A stretch of DNA of 64,000 bases from Hydractinia symbiolongicarpus (lineage: Eukaryota > Cnidaria > Hydrozoa > Anthoathecata > Hydractiniidae). The notes beneath the pieces were generated by a model, which worked only from the letters and a program-made list of their open reading frames with translations, ran no database searches and was not told the DNA's origin. The stretch covers positions 35,257,828 to 35,321,827 of the forward strand of contig NC_079876.1 of assembly GCF_029227915.1 (NCBI RefSeq), written 5' to 3'. A program made the position numbers and the translations under genes. Of this stretch, positions 42,018 through 52,851 are shown in pieces. Each line of letters starts with the position of its first letter. Positions within the stretch are counted from its first letter, which is position 1.

Positions 42018-43652
42018 TTAATGCTTGGATACCACAACGATGAGTAATTCTTGTGTTTGGTGAAATGGAAGAAATACATGTAATGATTCACAGAATAGAT
42101 TCCGAACAGACGAAGGAATAGCTGCGTCACACCTGTCTGCTTTCGTGCATTCTTTTTTGATCTTGACCACCTGCAACAGAGAAAGTTTATCCACGAAAAC
42201 ATTAGACCGACCTGTGACTTGGCAAAGCAAAAGATTTATGTTATGTTGAGCTGTAAAATAAAACAAGTGACAGATTAAAAAGCGTAGCTATAACGTTGGC
42301 TAACAATTCAAGGAGACTGATGCTATAAGGGCGCTGAGATTGGAAGGTCAATGAGAAACACTAGCCATTATAGTATCCCCCTAGTCCTAATCCTGAGGCG
42401 TCAGTGGACGTGCGTTTAGAGGCATCTCTTTTCTCTAGAGGAGTACAACCTCTAGCTTATTTCCGAAGACCTAACAGGTTGAGTTCATCATTGCGGTGGC
42501 TTGCCACCTCTTTGTAAATTATTTTCTTACTTTGGTAGAGAGAATAGTGTTGGTGTGTAATAAAACAACCCCATTCCCTGATGGTAGGAATTCAAGCCAC
42601 CATTCTATGTCTTTCATAGCCTCTGCAGTAATGTTGATATGATGATGTAACCCATCCACTTTGATCAAGCGTCGAAGGAAAATCTGCCGCTTTTGACTAC
42701 CTTGCAAGCAAAAAAAAAAGTGACCCTATTAATAATAACAAATCCCTTTTTTGCATTTCTTCCTCTCTTTCCATTTCTTAACTCTGACATGAGATCGCAA
42801 AATTTCTAATCAGGTAATCTAAGAACTAGATTGATGGTGTCAATTTCAATACCTAGATAAGTGATTACTTGAACTGGTCCAATAACTTTATCTTCTGCCA
42901 GACGGACACCAATTAATGAAAATGTGTGGATAATGGCATCAACAACATTTTGGCATTGAGATTTAGTACAGTGGGCCATTATAAACTCGTCAAGATAGTA
43001 TAATAACAATTAGAATCCATGTTAGTAGATCCCCAAAGGCCAGAACCACATCAAAATAATACCTGGTGTTTCATAAGTACCCCCAAAAAGATGACAATTA
43101 TCTGGGTATAAATGAAAGGCATGTTTTGTATCTAATACCTGTTGTTTCATAGGTACCCCCAAAAGATGACAATTATCTGGGTATAAATGAAAGGCATGTT
43201 TTGTATCTAATTTAGCCATGTAGCAGTTTGGGCCTAAAGATTTATAAGATTGAAGGCTTCATCAAATGATGAGTATTTTAAATAGAACTCTTCCTTGCTT
43301 ATCCCGTCATTGACAGAAAACCCTCTGGGGGGAGATAGGTCAAGAACTACGTGGACAGTGCCATCTTTTTCAGGTGCTGTGCCCAAAGGAGAACAGTGTA
43401 AGTTATCCAACGGCTTAAAAGTCAAATGGCCCTACAGTGTGGCCTCTCTTTAGCTCCTTTAAAATTGTCTCATCAACTAAATTCTCATAAGTATATGCAG
43501 TTTTGTTATTTCTTGTAGGCGAGGTTAAGGGAGTGCTGTGGCTGCATCCTAACCTAAATCCGTAGGTGAAACCTGATATAATGAAATTTACAAGATCCAT
43601 GTTGGGGTGGGACCACAAAAACTTATTTAGTACCCAAACCTTAACCTGTGTG
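42018..43652 (-). pseudogene. DIRS-like retroelement remnant (RT and RNase H)
   Basis: Minus-strand frames in order: NPHPNMDLVNFIISGFTYGF-like start (43415-43652), ELKRGHTVGPFDF, PLDNLHCSPLGTAPEKDG, VVLDLSPPRGFSVNDGI, AKLDTKHAFHLYPDN (RT motif A), YLDEFIMAH (motif C, YLDE for YLDD), YLGIEIDT, then FLRRLIKVDGLHHHINI and DIEWWLEFLP, and after a short insertion AQHNINLLLCQVTGRSNVF (42018-42266, RNase H). This fits tyrosine-recombinase (DIRS/Ngaro) elements; no recombinase is found. A 76-bp tandem duplication (43061-43136, 43137-43212) repeats motif A. Confidence 0.7.
42395..42530 (+). repeat. 5'-truncated 3' end of a USP-family element
   Basis: About 135 bp matching the last part of the UTR at 47520-47636: TCTAGAGGAGTACAACCTCT, terminal hairpin GGTGGCTTGCCACC (42495-42508) and TTTGTAAATTATTTTCTT. 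It interrupts the DIRS-like gene, so it is an insertion with a defined 3' end. Confidence 0.65.
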
Positions 43653-43656
43653 TTAA

Positions 43657-45970
43657 CCCTATTCATACCGTGTCACCGGGGTCTAACTGGTACCGTGCCC
43701 TGCTCTAACAGCACGGATGCCATAACTCTGGAACGACAAGTCCTTTTGATTTGAAATTTTAGATACACTTTATTTAACATAAAATGAATCCTTTGAGATA
43801 ATAAAAAGCATATAAACTTACAAAATTATCCATAAAATGACCTGGGAGTAATCGCGGTCAGCCGAAAACAGTAAAATATCTATGTCGTCCCTAAACGGGA
43901 CGGATGGAAAAAAATTGAAAAAATAATATAACTTGGTTCTAGGCAAATAATATATACTAAATTAACCTAAAATCAAATTTGATTCAAGAAAACGTGATTA
44001 TAGGCCTCCAAAATCTCTCATGAAAAAGCGAGAAATATGAAAAAATTTATACGGTCAAGTATGAATATTGCACGGTTGAGGTACATCACTATTGGGCCTA
44101 CAACTGAATAAAAAATATTTTTCTTGATCTGAAATTTTGTATGAAGTATTCACAATACCTAATGTAACCACAAGAATCAGAAAAAGCTAAATTAGTCTGA
44201 AAAATTATCAAATAAATCAACATTTTCCAAAATTTTATACGTAAAAAGTAGGAAAATCAGGGTAAACGAAGTAAATTTCCATACTATATATCAGTAAAAT
44301 ATAAAAAGCAGAGGAAATTTAGTAAAACTAGTTCCTAAAGTAGTAAAATAAAATAAAACAAGACAACTGGATGAAAAAAGTCAATTGCGCATTCAAAAGT
44401 TAGTCCATACAACTATGGCAAATACGGAAAAGATGTTTCTGACATGTACTATTACCGCACGATTGACATAACGATTTTTGACTTAGTAATTTGTCTTGAG
44501 TTACACCATGTTCCATCCCTTCAATACAAATTTTGCATCTTCTTCTCCTTTCACCTACGGCGGGAAATCTAGCATTGACCGGTGTTGGGGTCACGGCATT
44601 TGGGATACCCATTGATGCAAGTGTCAATGCAATTTTCTGTTTGATGCCTGGCTTTAGGTTTGCCGGATCACGTTGCTTGACGAAAGGACCAACAAGACCG
44701 AAAACAAGGGACATTCCAAAATCAAAAGAATCCTGTTTCAAAGGATCAATTTTATTATTCAGCGCGAATAAAGTAGATGAATTTACGCGTGCCATGTCGA
44801 GAATGTATGCGAATGCTACCATTGACCATTTTCGCGATTTGAATTTGCTGGTGTAAAACTCCATCTGTTGGTCAACTATATCTGTCCCACCTTTGGTAAA
44901 ATCATAAAGCTTGTACAGCATAGCTTTGTTCTTCCCATCGTCAATAGTGGTGCCAAGAAAGGGTCTGTAGGTAGAAAGGATCATTACATTCTTTTTTTTT
45001 TGTCGAGGTACTAACAACATACGAACCCAAGATGAGATCGTTCTTGTCATCCCAATAAAATTCAGTCGAAAGGACTTCCCGCTTATCAACGTTTTTGATA
45101 TCCTTCGGTAAACCCCTTCTGTTTGCAATCAGGGTACCAATGCAAGTCACATGTTTTTCAGTGAGAAGCCATGTTGCAAGGGTAAATGTTGTGTAAAGGC
45201 GATCAAATGAGATGTTTTTACCTTCGAGCTTTTGATTTCTGTCAAGTCGATTGATCAGATACGTGGTTACATTTTCTGTACGTGGACGGCAAAATTCACC
45301 ATCTCCAGCTTGTGGTTTGCCTGCATATGGTGTAGTTACATATGTATACGGGTAGCGAGCAGAATTCAACGACTTGAAAAGTACCCCATACTTTGCAGAT
45401 TTATTTGGATTGTACTGTTTGAAAGCGACCTGGCTTCGCATAGGATACAGAGTTTCATCCAAGGACAAAACGTCTGTTGCCTTCATAGATGTCATGCATT
45501 GCTCGTTGAACATTTCAAAAAGTTCTCGTGCAGCCGCAAAGCGATCTTGTTTCCAGCGTTCCGCACGTGTAGATTCGTCATCAAAACAAAAACACCGTAA
45601 AAGAAAAAAGAATCGGTTACGTGACATGGTTGCAGCAAATATTGGTGTTCCATATTTATCCGAAAAGAGCTTTAGGAGTGAGAAATTATTGAGCCTGAAA
45701 AGTCCCCTATACAACATCAATCCGACAAAAGCTTGAATCTCGTCGATTATCGTGATTTTCATAAACGACTGCAATTTTTCTTCCGAAAGCGATGCACGTA
45801 AGTTATTAATTTTTTTGTTAGTATTTTCTAGTATTAGTTCAAACATCAGATTCTATGGAATGGACTTTTCTATGATAAGTTAGCATTCTTTTTGGGTAAC
45901 GTGGGTTGGGGTTGAGTTCTTCATCAATATCGCTGGTGAAGTGAATTCCTTGTTTAGGTTCGAGACAATA
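43657..45970 (-). mobile_element. piggyBac-type element inserted at TTAA in the DIRS remnant
   Basis: DIRS coding DNA ends at TTAA (43653-43656), followed by CCCTATTCATACCG, a piggyBac-like end. The transposase lies inside on the minus strand. I could not find the matching opposite end (a GGGTTAA border) near 45970, so that side may be truncated or diverged. Confidence 0.6.
44400..45963 (-). pseudogene. piggyBac transposase, frameshifted
   Basis: The N-terminal acidic part (DIDEELNPNP, 45963-45850) leads into a long frame (45846-44941) with AFVGLMLYRGLFRL, DVLSLDETLYPMRSQV, ISFDRLYTTFTLATWLL (first catalytic Asp region) and GTLIANRRGLPKDI. A shift in the poly-T/A run near 44990-45000 moves to the frame 45128-44400 with LYDFTKGGTDIVDQ (later catalytic Asp), RKWSMVAFAYILDM and a C-terminal Cys-rich finger (RRRRCKICIEGMEH, CQSCGNSTCQKHL, CHSCMD). 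All expected parts are present; the single shift is the only clear disablement. Confidence 0.8.
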
Positions 45971-46552
45971 TGTAATGGTTTTCTGGGTTGCCGCCGCTGG
46001 GTTCCAAGCCTACTTTTCTAAGGGGCGGTCTCTTGGTCAGCCCAAGCATTACGATACGATTTCTCAAGTGTTCATGTCTAAGGTCAGAAAGCTTTTCTGT
46101 TTCCAAGTTTGCTACTTTTCCCTCTTTGTCACAACCTTTCTAAGGGCTGGGTTCCAAGTCTACCCCTCTTAGCCCTGGGCTCTGTGTCAGTAGGTAAAAG
46201 CAACAACGATACGATTTGTAGTTGTTGACTCTTCTTTTTTCAACGTTTAACAAAGGTTATTGTTTTTGGCGGATGGTGTCAAGGAATGCGGCTGGTGTCT
46301 TACTACTCAAGGGCACATTCATAGGTGTTTGTTTCAGTACACCCATAATCCATCAGCTTTTCAATCATCCCTGTAAAGGGGAGAATACAGAATTTCTCCA
46401 GTGGCTTCTTATTCTTTCGAGAGAAACCTCCTTTTTCATTAACATCTCTGTCTTAAAAGGCTAGTTATATTTGCATTGCGATGTAGTTCCATCTACCCTC
46501 TTGGTGAGGATTTAATTTGGCGAATACAATAATCAATATAGAAAGTGTTGCG
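45971..46552. other. Unassigned; shares a stretch with 25095-25200
   Basis: GTTTAACAAAGGTTATTG and GATGGTGTCAAGGAATGCGG (46240-46300) match 25108-25165 with few changes. GCTGGGTTCCAAG occurs twice (46007, 46146), as does ACGATACGATTT. I do not recognise the source. Confidence 0.4.
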
Positions 46553-46775
46553 GAGAGGTCGCCAAGGCAAAGGCATTAAGCGCGCCAAGGAAAGGGCACG
46601 GCAAAGGCAGGCAAGGAAACAAGAAGAGGAATCGGCAAGGCAGGGGTAAGCAAGGCATGGTAGGCACAGGCAAGGGCATAGTAGGCAGGCGCCAGAAAAG
46701 GCATAGGAAGGGTAGGCAAAGGCACGGTCAGTGCTGCCAAGGCAAGGAAACGACAAGGCATGGGAAGGCACCTTA
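46553..46775 (+). repeat. GGCAAR-type imperfect minisatellite, copy 2
   Basis: Inverted, diverged counterpart of 5461-5690, with matching edges. Confidence 0.65.
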
Positions 46776-46969
46776 ATATAAAATCTTCCCCCTACAAATC
46801 GTGCAAATATTTCAAATTGAATAGCTCAATAAAAAGGTCTCACATTTATGTGTCAGGTCAATATACAGTAAATAATGTTAGCAGAATTATGTGCCAATAC
46901 AAGTATTTAAACAATCAATCGATTTAACTTGGTTCCAAGACAACAACATTAAAAAGTCAGGATATAGAA

Positions 46970-47636
46970 GTAATCAGAAAAGTCCACGGGGCAAAATTTG
47001 TTGGTATTTTAACAGAATGAGTCAGCAAGGGGGCTTGACTACACTCAGTCATGTCTTTGGAGAGTGACGACTCCACTTATTACCCCAGTCAAAAATAAAA
47101 CAAAGTCAAATAAAAATTAAGTTAGCAAGGGGGTTTGATCACACATGATCTTGTCTTTGGAGAGTAACGACTCGACTTATTATCGCAGTTAAAAAAAGAT
47201 ATTAGCAGGGGGGTTTGATCACACATGATCTTGTCTTTAGAGAGTAACGACTCCACTTATTACCTGAGTTAAAAACAAAGAATAGCACAGTTAAACAGAA
47301 AGTGCTCAAAGTTTACTTTAGGAAGATAGGGATGTCTAGTTTCTGCTGATGACCGTCCGCGGACCTCTTCGAGGTAGCTCACCTAGACATCCAGTGTACT
47401 TAGTTCAGAAATATGGGTAGAAACCTACCTGCCCTTGGTTAAAGTTCTGTACATCTTTTCAAATGTGTTGTGTCCTTTTTATTTTTATTTATTTTTTAAT
47501 TAATTCCATGTAAAAAGGGAGAATTGTGCTTTTAGAGGCATTTTCTCTAGAGGAGTACAACCTCTAGCTTATTTCCAAAGGCCTAACAGGTTGAGTTCAT
47601 CATTGCGGTGGCTTGCCACCTCTTTGTAAATTATTT
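46970..47636 (+). repeat. 3' UTR module, type A (first of two in tandem)
   Basis: Three tandem units (47020-47280), type-A RNA (47331-47391; CCG-TCCG-CGG variant), then the distal UTR with terminal hairpin GGTGGCTTGCCACC (47607-47620) and tail TTTGTAAATTATTTTC. No coding part precedes it, so it is a 5'-truncated copy. Confidence 0.7.
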
Positions 47637-47689
47637 TCTCTCCTTTTTTGGTTTCTTGTGCCTACCAGGTTTATCAACACAAAGTTTGA

Positions 47690-48430
47690 GTTGAAAACAA
47701 AGAATAGCAAAGGTAAACAGAAAGCGGTTAAAGTTTACTTTAGGAAGATAGGGATGTCTAGTTTCTGCTGATAGATAGATAGATAGATGTGCATATTTTA
47801 CATGGCTAGCCTCACAAATATCGAGGGATATACCCTGTCTATTATTTCCAGGAGGGGCCATGGCTTAGATGGAGAGTCCTAGAGTATTTAATGCTCATTT
47901 TGAGCGATGCAGACCCAATTAGGGCCCGCGCTCTACTAGACAACTCCCGGCAACATCCAACGGCCCACACAGTGTGCCATCTTCCCAATTTCCCTCACAT
48001 GGCTTGGGTTAACCCGGGGCTATGGTAACATTCACTCGCCCATGTTGAATCGCCGTCAAGAGGAATCGAACCCCGGTCTCCCGCACAGAGTACGAGAGCT
48101 ATAACCACTAATCTACGGCGCCACTGATGACCGTCGGCGGACCTCTTCGAGGTGACCCAGCTAGATATCCGGGGCACTTAGGTTCAGAAATATAAGTCGA
48201 AACCCACCTGCCCTTGGTTAAAGTTCTGTTCATCTCTTCAAATGTGTTGTGTCCTTTTTATTTTATTTTTTGTTTGTGTTTTTTTAATTAATTCCTTGAA
48301 AAAAGGGAGAATTGTGCTTTTACAGGCATTTTCTCTGAAGGAGTACAATCGCTAGATTTTTTCCAAAGACCTAACAGGTTGGGTTCATCATTGCGGTGGC
48401 TAGCCACCTCTTTGTAAATTATTTTCTTAC
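47690..48430 (+). repeat. 3' UTR module, type A (second), split by a SINE
   Basis: Starts near AAAACAAAGAATAGCA and runs through the type-A RNA, which is interrupted at 47773-48123 by a SINE, to the terminal hairpin GGTGGCTAGCCACC (48395-48408) and TTTGTAAATTATTTTCTT. Confidence 0.7.
47773..48123 (-). mobile_element. tRNA-derived SINE
   Basis: The minus strand begins GTGGCGCCGTAGATTAGTGG (A-box region), has a B box GGTTCGATTCC (48062-48072) and ends in a (CTAT)n tail (47773-47789). It is flanked by CTGAT at 47768-47772 and 48124-48128. The empty site is the uninterrupted copy at 47345-47355. Confidence 0.8.
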
Positions 48431-48610
48431 CATAAAGTGATAGATCTATTACAAAAACAAAGCAATTTGCGGCTCTATAAACGAAAGTGATGAATTTATG
48501 CAACTTCCCCCTCTACCATTCAAAGATTACCTATTATACTCAATATAGGTAATATCATATACTTATGAATACCTGGTTGTTGTAAGTGCAAGATAATTAT
48601 GTTTTTCGCA

Positions 48611-48678
48611 GCCCTGTCTAGGATTTGAACCTGGATATCTCATTTGCATGAGTGTCATAGCCATTAGACCAGCAGGGC
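48611..48678 (-). tRNA. tRNA-like sequence
   Basis: Minus strand: acceptor GCCCTGC/ACAGGGC (6 of 7 pairs), A box TGGTCTAATGGC, B box GGTTCAAATCC. The anticodon arm (CTCAT/ATGAG) leaves only a four-base loop, so this is more likely a pseudo-tRNA or SINE head than a working tRNA. Confidence 0.4.
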
Positions 48679-49922
48679 ATAAATATAAATATATAAGAAA
48701 CTTTACAGGTGAATATTATATACACTTAGGAATTTACAACGCACAGCCTAGTTAATTACTTTGTGAGAAATGCTGGTTAAGGCACAAGTAACTGTGTTAC
48801 CTGGCGTAAAACGCTTAGTGGTGCAATTTATACAAATTTTTAAGTTTTCCCACACATTTAGGTGGATCGCCTCAGTACAGGTATGCAGTGTGAATTGGGT
48901 GAAACCCACGCAACATTTAAGGTGTTTCGGGTGCAATTATATTTTTCAGGAAATATCTTTCCTTCAACTTAGCTGGAATAAAAAGACAATTTACATGTTG
49001 TGCCATGTCATAGCGAAAACAGTCAGCAAACTTTTTTTTTGTATATTTCAAAAAATGTTCCCGGTGAAACTTAACATATATGTACTTTAATCTGCGGTGA
49101 GCCATTAGTATAGGTAAACAAACCGTTTAAAAAAAATTAGCACATATTCTGTTAAATGAAACACAGATAATAGCTAGTCGTTAACACATGGGGCTGAGTG
49201 ATTAGTACTGTGTTGTTTTGGCATAATTCCCATTTCCAAAAAACTATCCTAACTTCGGTTCAAATAAACAGACAGTAAACAGCCTTTTGTCATCCTACAC
49301 AGCTAAAACAATCACTCAGCAGTTTTATTTTGCAGAAAAATTTTTTTAACATTTAAAAATAAAAACACAGTTTATAACCTATTTTTACACTCTTTGGTTC
49401 AGGACAATGAAACGAAACCCTTGTACCCACTAACTAAAAATCAGAAAGAAGTATATGTTTATTTTGTACAACAAGTTTTCGTAACAGTAGGATAAAAAGC
49501 TCTTATATAATTCCAAACTGAACAAAAACTTCAAAAGAATAGCAATTAATTAGGCTAGTTTGGTACCTAGCTAGAGCTGGACCTAAGCATGATATCCTGC
49601 ATTGATGTAAAGATCAGGTCAAATTACAGAAACGGAAATTATCAGGCCATTATACTTATATATAAGGGGAAATTAAATAAGAAATAATTAATATGGAATA
49701 TATTTGAAGATTTTCAATGCATGTTTATAATTGCATGAGTAGTGCTTGTCAGAATTTAAAACGCATCAGTCAGTATAACAAATGTTGATGTTGAAATAGT
49801 TTCCTGAGATACATATATATATATATATATTTATATTTCAGTTTCTGTAACGTAAGCCACATTGGTGTATGCTCACCGGTAGGGTTAAAAAAGTTAATTT
49901 TCTAACGTGCCTAATAGCTACT
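48679..49922. other. No recognisable gene; (AT)n microsatellite at 49815-49831
   Basis: Short open frames on both strands (48770-49090 and others) overlap each other and match nothing known. Confidence 0.4.
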
Positions 49923-50043
49923 CTAGGAGCCTGGGGGGGGGTTGAGTATGTACTTCAATGTACACTAGGTCTGACTTCAAATCCTGAAAGTACATGATGG
50001 AAAGGTCAGAAAAAACTTACTTTCCCATTTTGGTTCATGGTCG

Positions 50044-50055
50044 TTTGGCGGGAAA
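50044..50055 (+). promoter_or_regulatory. E2F-like site in the TIR
   Basis: TTTGGCGGGAAA, a perfect consensus, in the left TIR. The right TIR, upstream of the gene, has a variant with one extra G (GTTTGGCGGGGAAG on the minus strand, 52715-52728). Confidence 0.4.
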
Positions 50056-50393
50056 GGTGGCGGAAGGGCGCAAAAAATGCATAAGGGCGTAATTTCCCAA
50101 ATATGGTCATGTTATATATCAATCGATCGCAAATTTAAACTGATCAATAATCACATTAGAACTTGGGTCTGAAAATGTACCGTTCAAAAGTTAGAAGCAT
50201 TTAAGTGAAGCATACTAAACTAAAAATTTCAATACTGATCATAATTTGGAGTATTGTAAATTATTTTATTCAGGCTCTTGATAAAAAATCTTGATCAAAC
50301 GATAAGAGTAAAACGACACTATATATATAAAAAACTATTATAACAAAAATATCATGCGCCTTTGTTCGTTGATGATATAGAGATTTACTAATT

Positions 50394-52263
50394 TCATCCG
50401 AATGGGTTTTGACACTCTTCGCGTTTGCAGTTTGGAATACCAGCATTACTATCACCAGAGAAATACCTTGCAGCAATCCATGTTTCATAATACTTTTGTG
50501 ATTTTTTAATAACAGCCGTTAGATTTGGAGGCTTCTTTGAGATGAAATCATTTGAAATTTCACCACGTTTTGAAAATCTTCCCATCTTAATCAAATTCTG
50601 GCAATCTAAAGCACAGCTAAGACTTCTTTTCTGTCGTGAAAATTTACGAATTTCTTCAGTTTTTTGGCTCATTGTGTTCCCCTCACGGTCCTTCTTTTCA
50701 TTTTGATAGAGCATGAGGATAGTATCATGGCTCCCTCCTATTCCAGATGGTGTGTTTTCATCATGATCAAAATTATCAGTAGCACCGTGAATAATGGAAG
50801 TTGATGTGATACTTTTTGATATTGGTACTCTATTTGTACCAGGTATATCAATTGTGTGTTGGGTGATGCCAATGTCAATACGTTCTAGGTCGTCATAACT
50901 GATACACAGTCCTAAGCGGTTCAAAATTTGAATCAGATTTTTCGATTTACATGTGTCGTGAATACACTGGGCAATTGCAGTGTGTAATGGTGTTTTCTTT
51001 TGACCGTCTTTAATCAAATTGAATACTATCTGAAAGATTACATCACACTTCCTTTTAATCTGTTCTGAATAACTTCGATTGGAAAATAATATTTTGAAAA
51101 ACTTCTCCCAATAAGGAAGTGCACTACTTGAATGATAGTACTGTAAACTTAGCTCTAAATCACTGGCATATCTGAAGCTGTTATCGAGGTTAAAGTCAAA
51201 GTTCTCGCACTCTGATCTCAATTTATTTGCACATACTTCAATTGGGTTGTTTGATTGCATTGTTTCTATAACTGTTGCAGTAGCGTGTGTGTCAGATAAA
51301 TAAAACATCTGTGATTTCTTCCTATCTTTTGGATATGTAAATGATAATTCTTCTCCAAAGTTGCCAATTAGAAGTGTCTTCAATCTTCTGTTCGTAACAT
51401 AGGCTTCTATAAATAACGCGAAAGAAATTACGAATTGAAAAAAGAATCGAGGGGTGTCCAGTAATAAATTAATGAAAAGAATAATTCATACCACTATTAT
51501 GTTCCTTTTCCAAAATTTCATTCAACTGGTCTCGACAAAATGACATTGAATAAGCATGTTTTTTCAAATCCAGAGTTGAAAGGAAGTTTTTAAATGTATT
51601 TGCAAATACTGCCCCTTCATGATGTTCGTTTCTGGCATACATTATAGCTTCTATATCACGTTCAAATTTCACAATATAGCCATTCAAGCACTTTCTGTGA
51701 TACACAATGTCAGCTGCAAAAATATCACCAGGACACTTGAGTAACACACATCTGTCATAAACAGCATCTTTGTTGAATTTTATTGCAGATAAAAATGAAT
51801 TAGCTCGTCTTATTTCGCAAATTCGAAAACGCTTCAAATCACCTTTGAATTTGATATGGTTACAAATAACACATGGCTATTCAGCTAGAGGTGGAGGACT
51901 GGAAACATTTGATTTTTTTCGTTTTGGTTTAACTTCAAGATCTTCTGTGCTTGTTGCTGTTTCATTCCTACTTTCAAATCTCTCTTTAGAACGTACATAC
52001 CGGGGATAGCAAGTATTGACATGGTAGTTGATATCATCGTATTGACTCAATGGTATCCCCTTCAATAAATCATCATTCAAACTTTTTGAACAGTTAAATA
52101 TAGCATTTCTTCCATTCTCTGTACTTGAAAGTTTCTTGTTTCCCTTATTATCTTGTTTTTTCTGACAAATAATACACTTGGTAAGGTCCTTTGAACTCTT
52201 TTTACTATCTTCTTTTGTACAAGACGGTGCATGTGGCTTTGTAAGCGATTCAACACTAGTCAT
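50394..52263 (-). CDS. Unfamiliar transposon protein, two exons, one in-frame stop
   Basis: Exon 1 (52263-51492) has CIICQKKQ, HVNTCYPRYV, then a single TAG (51877-51879), then CVICNHIKFKGDLKRFRICE, FAADIVYHRKCLNGYIVKFE and FLSTLDLKKHAYSMSFC. Exon 2 (51406-50394) follows a GTATGA...TATAG intron and has KTPLHTAIAQCIHDTCKSKN, LGLCISYDDLERIDIGI, ATDNFDHDENTPSGIGGSHD and a basic C-terminus. The Cys/His pairs in exon 1 look like zinc fingers. The DNxDHxxxTPSGxGxxHDT block resembles motifs in cnidarian and fish transposon-derived proteins and may hold a catalytic Asp. Apart from the one stop it is intact. Likely transposase by context; superfamily unknown. Confidence 0.6.
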
Positions 52264-52851
52264 TGCATATTTTTAGTTCTAAATACATAAAAAGAGAAAT
52301 TTTTATATCATGCACGATGAACAAGAGCTATAAAATATCACGAGACAAAACTTACAATTCATTCGCATGATAGTATTCACATGTAATTTATTTACTTTTT
52401 GTCCACACTTTAGGTATGATTTCTATACTCAATATAAAACAAACCTGCAAAATTAGCAATGATCTTTAATTAAAATGCAACATGTAGTAAACAAGAAAAT
52501 ATACACAACATTTTTTTGAAAAGACAATATATTTTTTGAAAAGATAAGATACCGAACTTCACTTAAATGCTTCTAACTTTTGAACGGTACATTTTCAGAC
52601 CCAAGTTCTAATGTGATTATTGATTAGTATTAAATTTGTAATCGATTGATATATAACATGACCATATTTGGGAAATTACGCCCTTATGCATTTTTTGAGC
52701 CCTTCCGCCATCTTCCCCGCCAAACGACGATGAACCAAAATGGGAAAGTAAGTTTTTTCTGACCTTTTCATCATGTACTTTCAGGATTTGAAGTCAGAAC
52801 TAGTGTACATTAAAGTGCATACTCAACCCCCCCCCCCCCCCAGGCTCCTAG

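Larger units (their letters stand above)
49923..52851. mobile_element. DNA transposon with about 300-bp TIRs and a G-run near each end
   Basis: Ends are CTAGGAGCCTGGGGGG and its inverse, and the terminal inverted repeats extend about 300 bp (49923-50222, 52552-52851) with high identity. ACT flanks both ends (49920-49922, 52852-52854), consistent with a 3-bp target duplication. A two-exon gene fills the interior on the minus strand. I do not recognise the superfamily. Confidence 0.8.

Noticed and set aside
47331-47391. Hammerhead ribozyme in the type-A RNA because of the word CTGATGA
   Set aside because: No GAAA follows the next hairpin, and other copies of the same RNA have CTGAAGA at that place, so the match is accidental.
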